Shown here: positions 61,944 through 64,000 of the stretch, one piece after another
How positions within the stretch are numbered: the first letter of the stretch is position 1
How the letters are laid out: each line of letters starts with the position of its first letter
DNA from: Muribaculaceae bacterium
GTDB taxonomy: Bacteria; Bacteroidota; Bacteroidia; Bacteroidales; Muribaculaceae
NCBI GenBank assembly: GCA_016292745.1
Contig: JAEDFO010000003.1
Span: 3,545-67,544 of the forward strand
Reading direction: 5' to 3'
Length of the DNA stretch: 64,000 nt
The notes under the pieces: generated by a model
Databases searched by the model: none
What the model saw: only the letters and a program-made list of their open reading frames with translations
Told to the model about the DNA's origin: nothing
Program-made: the position numbers and the translations under genes

Positions 61944-63923
61944 ATGAAACGTGAACTCATAATCATCTTGTCAATTATTCTTGCGCTCATGGCAAATGCC
62001 AAGCCCGACAAATCACAAAACCACGGCTATCCCATCAACCCCACACCATTCACATCAGTGAAATTGGCCGACGGATTCTGGGGCGAACGGCTGAAGGCTT
62101 GCCGATTGACCACCATTCCTCTGGCATTCAACAAATGTGAGGAAACCGGACGATACCACAACTTTGAAAATGCCACCCACCCATCCGACACAATCCATGT
62201 GGGCGGATTCTCGTTCGATGACACTGACGTGTACAAGACCATAGAAGGCGCAAGCTACATTCTACAAACATATCCCGACAAGAAACTGGAGAATTATATC
62301 GACAGCGTACTCACCATTGTGGCTGCAGCACAAGAACCCGACGGATATCTCTACACAAGCCGTACCATGAACCCTAAACACCCACACGAATGGGCCGGCA
62401 GCAAACGATGGGAAACTGTGGAGATACTAAGCCACGAGTTCTATAACCTGGGACATATGGTTGAAGGGGCAATTGCCCACTATCAAGCCACAGGCAAACG
62501 GAATTTCCTCGACATCGCCATCCGATATGCCGACTGTGTGTGCCGTGAAATCGGGCCTGACAAAGGCCAACTGGTGAGAGTGCCCGGACATCAGATTGCT
62601 GAGATGGCACTGGCCAAACTCTACATTGTCACCGGCAATGAAAAATACCTTCGCCAAGCCAAGTTCTTCCTTGACATGCGAGGCCACACATCGCGAACCG
62701 ACGCTTACAGCCAAGCCCACTTGCCTGTCATCGACCAACGCGAGGCTGTAGGGCATGCCGTGAGAGCGGTGTATATGTATTCCGGAATGGCCGACGTGGC
62801 TGCACTTACCGGCGACCCAGCCTATGTTAACGCTATCGATGCCATCTGGGACAACATCGTCAGCCGTAAATACTACATCACCGGCGGCATCGGTGCACGC
62901 CACGAAGGTGAATCGTTTGGCGGCAACTACGAATTGCCAAATGCATCGGCCTATTGCGAAACATGCGCTGCCATTGGCAACGTATACGTCAACCACCGGC
63001 TGTTTCTTATGCATGGCGATGCAAAATACTACGATGTGCTTGAACGCACCCTCTACAACGGTGTGATTTCGGGAATGTCGGTCGACGGCGGCGCTTTCTT
63101 CTACCCCAACCCACTGGAATCGCATGGCGAGCATGAGCGCCAGCCGTGGTTCGGATGCGCTTGCTGTCCTTCTAATCTATGCCGATTCATCCCATCAATT
63201 CCAGGATATGTATATGCGGTAAAGGACCGTGATGTGTATGTAAATCTGTTCATGTCGAATACCGCGAAACTTGATGTCGAAGGGAAATTGGTAGAACTAA
63301 GCCAATCGACCAACTATCCATGGAACGGCGACATCACAATAACAGTAAACAAAAACAAGGCCGGGAAATTCGGTATGAAAATACGCATTCCCGGTTGGGT
63401 GCAGAACAAAGTCGTTCCATCCGACCTGTATTCATACTCCGACGGCAAGCAGCCCGGATTCACTATCTCGATTAACGGAACAGCCGTCGATTCAAACATC
63501 GAAAAAGGTTATATAACCATTAACCGTCAATGGAAAAAGGGCGATGTAGTTGACATTCACTTCGATATGGAACCTCGTACAGTGATAGCCAACGAAAACG
63601 TGGCAGCCGACCGTGGGAGAGTGGCTTTCGAGCGTGGCCCGCTGGTGTATTGTGCCGAATGGCCCGACAACGAATTCGATATCCACCACATTATAGTAAA
63701 CCAAAATCCTAAGATAACGGCAACCAACCGTCCCGATATTATCAACGGACTCATCACACTCACCACCGATGCCCAGACACTCGCCTACGATGCCACCGGT
63801 GCACTCGTGGCCGACAAAGTGAAACTTACGCTTATCCCATACTACGCGTGGTGTCATCGCGGAAAGGGCAATATGGCGGTTTGGCTGCCGCAAAGCCTCT
63901 CGACTGCTTCTGTGGCTGAATAA
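61944..63923 (+). CDS. GH127 beta-L-arabinofuranosidase-type hydrolase
   Basis: 659 residues with signal peptide (about 1-19). GH127 is a cysteine-nucleophile family; the zinc/catalytic set is present: Glu323, Cys341, Cys407 and Cys408 (GCACC), with Glu339 as acid/base. The spacing between Glu323, Glu339 and Cys341 (16 and 18) equals that of the Bifidobacterium enzyme HypBA1. The all-alpha barrel fills about residues 40-430; a C-terminal beta domain follows. Removes beta-L-arabinofuranose from plant or glycoprotein glycans. The next gene begins 32 bases on. Confidence 0.92.
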   Translation: MKRELIIILSIILALMANAKPDKSQNHGYPINPTPFTSVKLADGFWGERLKACRLTTIPLAFNKCEETGRYHNFENATHPSDTIHVGGFSFDDTDVYKTIEGASYILQTYPDKKLENYIDSVLTIVAAAQEPDGYLYTSRTMNPKHPHEWAGSKRWETVEILSHEFYNLGHMVEGAIAHYQATGKRNFLDIAIRYADCVCREIGPDKGQLVRVPGHQIAEMALAKLYIVTGNEKYLRQAKFFLDMRGHTSRTDAYSQAHLPVIDQREAVGHAVRAVYMYSGMADVAALTGDPAYVNAIDAIWDNIVSRKYYITGGIGARHEGESFGGNYELPNASAYCETCAAIGNVYVNHRLFLMHGDAKYYDVLERTLYNGVISGMSVDGGAFFYPNPLESHGEHERQPWFGCACCPSNLCRFIPSIPGYVYAVKDRDVYVNLFMSNTAKLDVEGKLVELSQSTNYPWNGDITITVNKNKAGKFGMKIRIPGWVQNKVVPSDLYSYSDGKQPGFTISINGTAVDSNIEKGYITINRQWKKGDVVDIHFDMEPRTVIANENVAADRGRVAFERGPLVYCAEWPDNEFDIHHIIVNQNPKITATNRPDIINGLITLTTDAQTLAYDATGALVADKVKLTLIPYYAWCHRGKGNMAVWLPQSLSTASVAE

Positions 63924-63955
63924 TGGAATTGACAAACAAATAATTACTTGATACA

Positions 63956-64000
63956 ATGAAACGAATACTTCTATTGGCAACAATCTTTACCGTGACATCG
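63956..64000 (+). CDS. Start of an exported protein, cut by right edge
   Basis: Only 15 codons: a basic residue pair and a hydrophobic run (KRILLLATIFTV), which is a signal peptide start. 32 bases after the GH127 stop, so probably co-transcribed. Product unknown. Confidence 0.6.
   Translation, partial: MKRILLLATIFTVTS

Noticed and set aside
1..64000. CRISPR arrays, tRNA or rRNA genes, insertion sequences, prophage
   Set aside because: Looked for regular direct repeats, cloverleaf-like blocks, transposase and phage proteins; none seen by eye. A tRNAscan or CRISPR search could still find weak cases.

Overview
The window is a piece of a Bacteroidota chromosome, most likely order Bacteroidales. 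Evidence: a type IX secretion gene (sprA) next to ruvA, a GldH lipoprotein, a Bacteroidota-type exbB-exbD-exbD-tonB cluster, subtilases with C-terminal secretion domains, an AraC regulator with membrane N-terminus, GH97 and GH127 glycoside hydrolases, and the Bacteroidota promoter signature (TTTG, about 19-21 bases, TAnnTTTG) in front of many genes. A gut family such as Muribaculaceae is plausible, but that is inference. I saw no rRNA, tRNA, CRISPR array, insertion sequence or prophage.

Layout. 1-5.3 kb (minus): a PBP1A gene cut by the left edge, gldH, a RicT/PSP1 protein, RNase Y, ZapA and a small coiled-coil protein. 5.5-10 kb: a guanine-deaminase-like gene (plus), then minus-strand radical SAM protein, aroC, ybaK-type deacylase, M23/LysM peptidase and ndk. 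10.3-18 kb (minus): recG-ispD, then pyrB-pyrI-flavin reductase-glyA and sufT-lpxH. 18.1-26.2 kb (minus): the giant sprA and ruvA. 26.4-27.8 kb (plus): two small outer-membrane beta-barrel paralogues. 27.8-35 kb (minus): priA and two subtilases. 35.2-42.8 kb (minus): a TonB energising cluster with a TPR protein and a PstS-like lipoprotein, interrupted by a plus-strand metallopeptidase and a frameshifted TonB-domain gene. 43.2-54.1 kb (minus): gdhA, an overlapping trio (5'-nucleotidase, NagZ-like GH3, GH3/beta-lactamase fusion), a membrane AraC regulator and gpmI. 54.2-57.7 kb (plus): a DUF2461 gene and a four-subunit 2-oxoacid:ferredoxin oxidoreductase. 57.7-61.5 kb (minus): serine hydrolase, GH97 and the remnant of a large sensor-regulator. 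61.7-64 kb (plus): a probable structured RNA or leader, a GH127 beta-L-arabinofuranosidase and the start of another exported protein.

How it works together. SprA is the outer-membrane channel of the type IX system, and at least one of the two subtilases carries the matching type A sorting domain, so machine and probable cargo lie within 15 kb. ExbB/ExbD/TonB power TonB-dependent outer-membrane uptake. The GH3, GH97, GH127 and 5'-nucleotidase genes point to periplasmic breakdown of cell-wall, glycan and nucleotide material. The RNase Y gene directly followed by a RicT homologue suggests that an RNase Y specificity module, known from Bacillus, may exist here. The most notable loose ends are an internally deleted hybrid sensor-regulator, a frameshifted TonB-domain lipoprotein gene and an apparently non-coding transcript of about 200 nt upstream of GH127.
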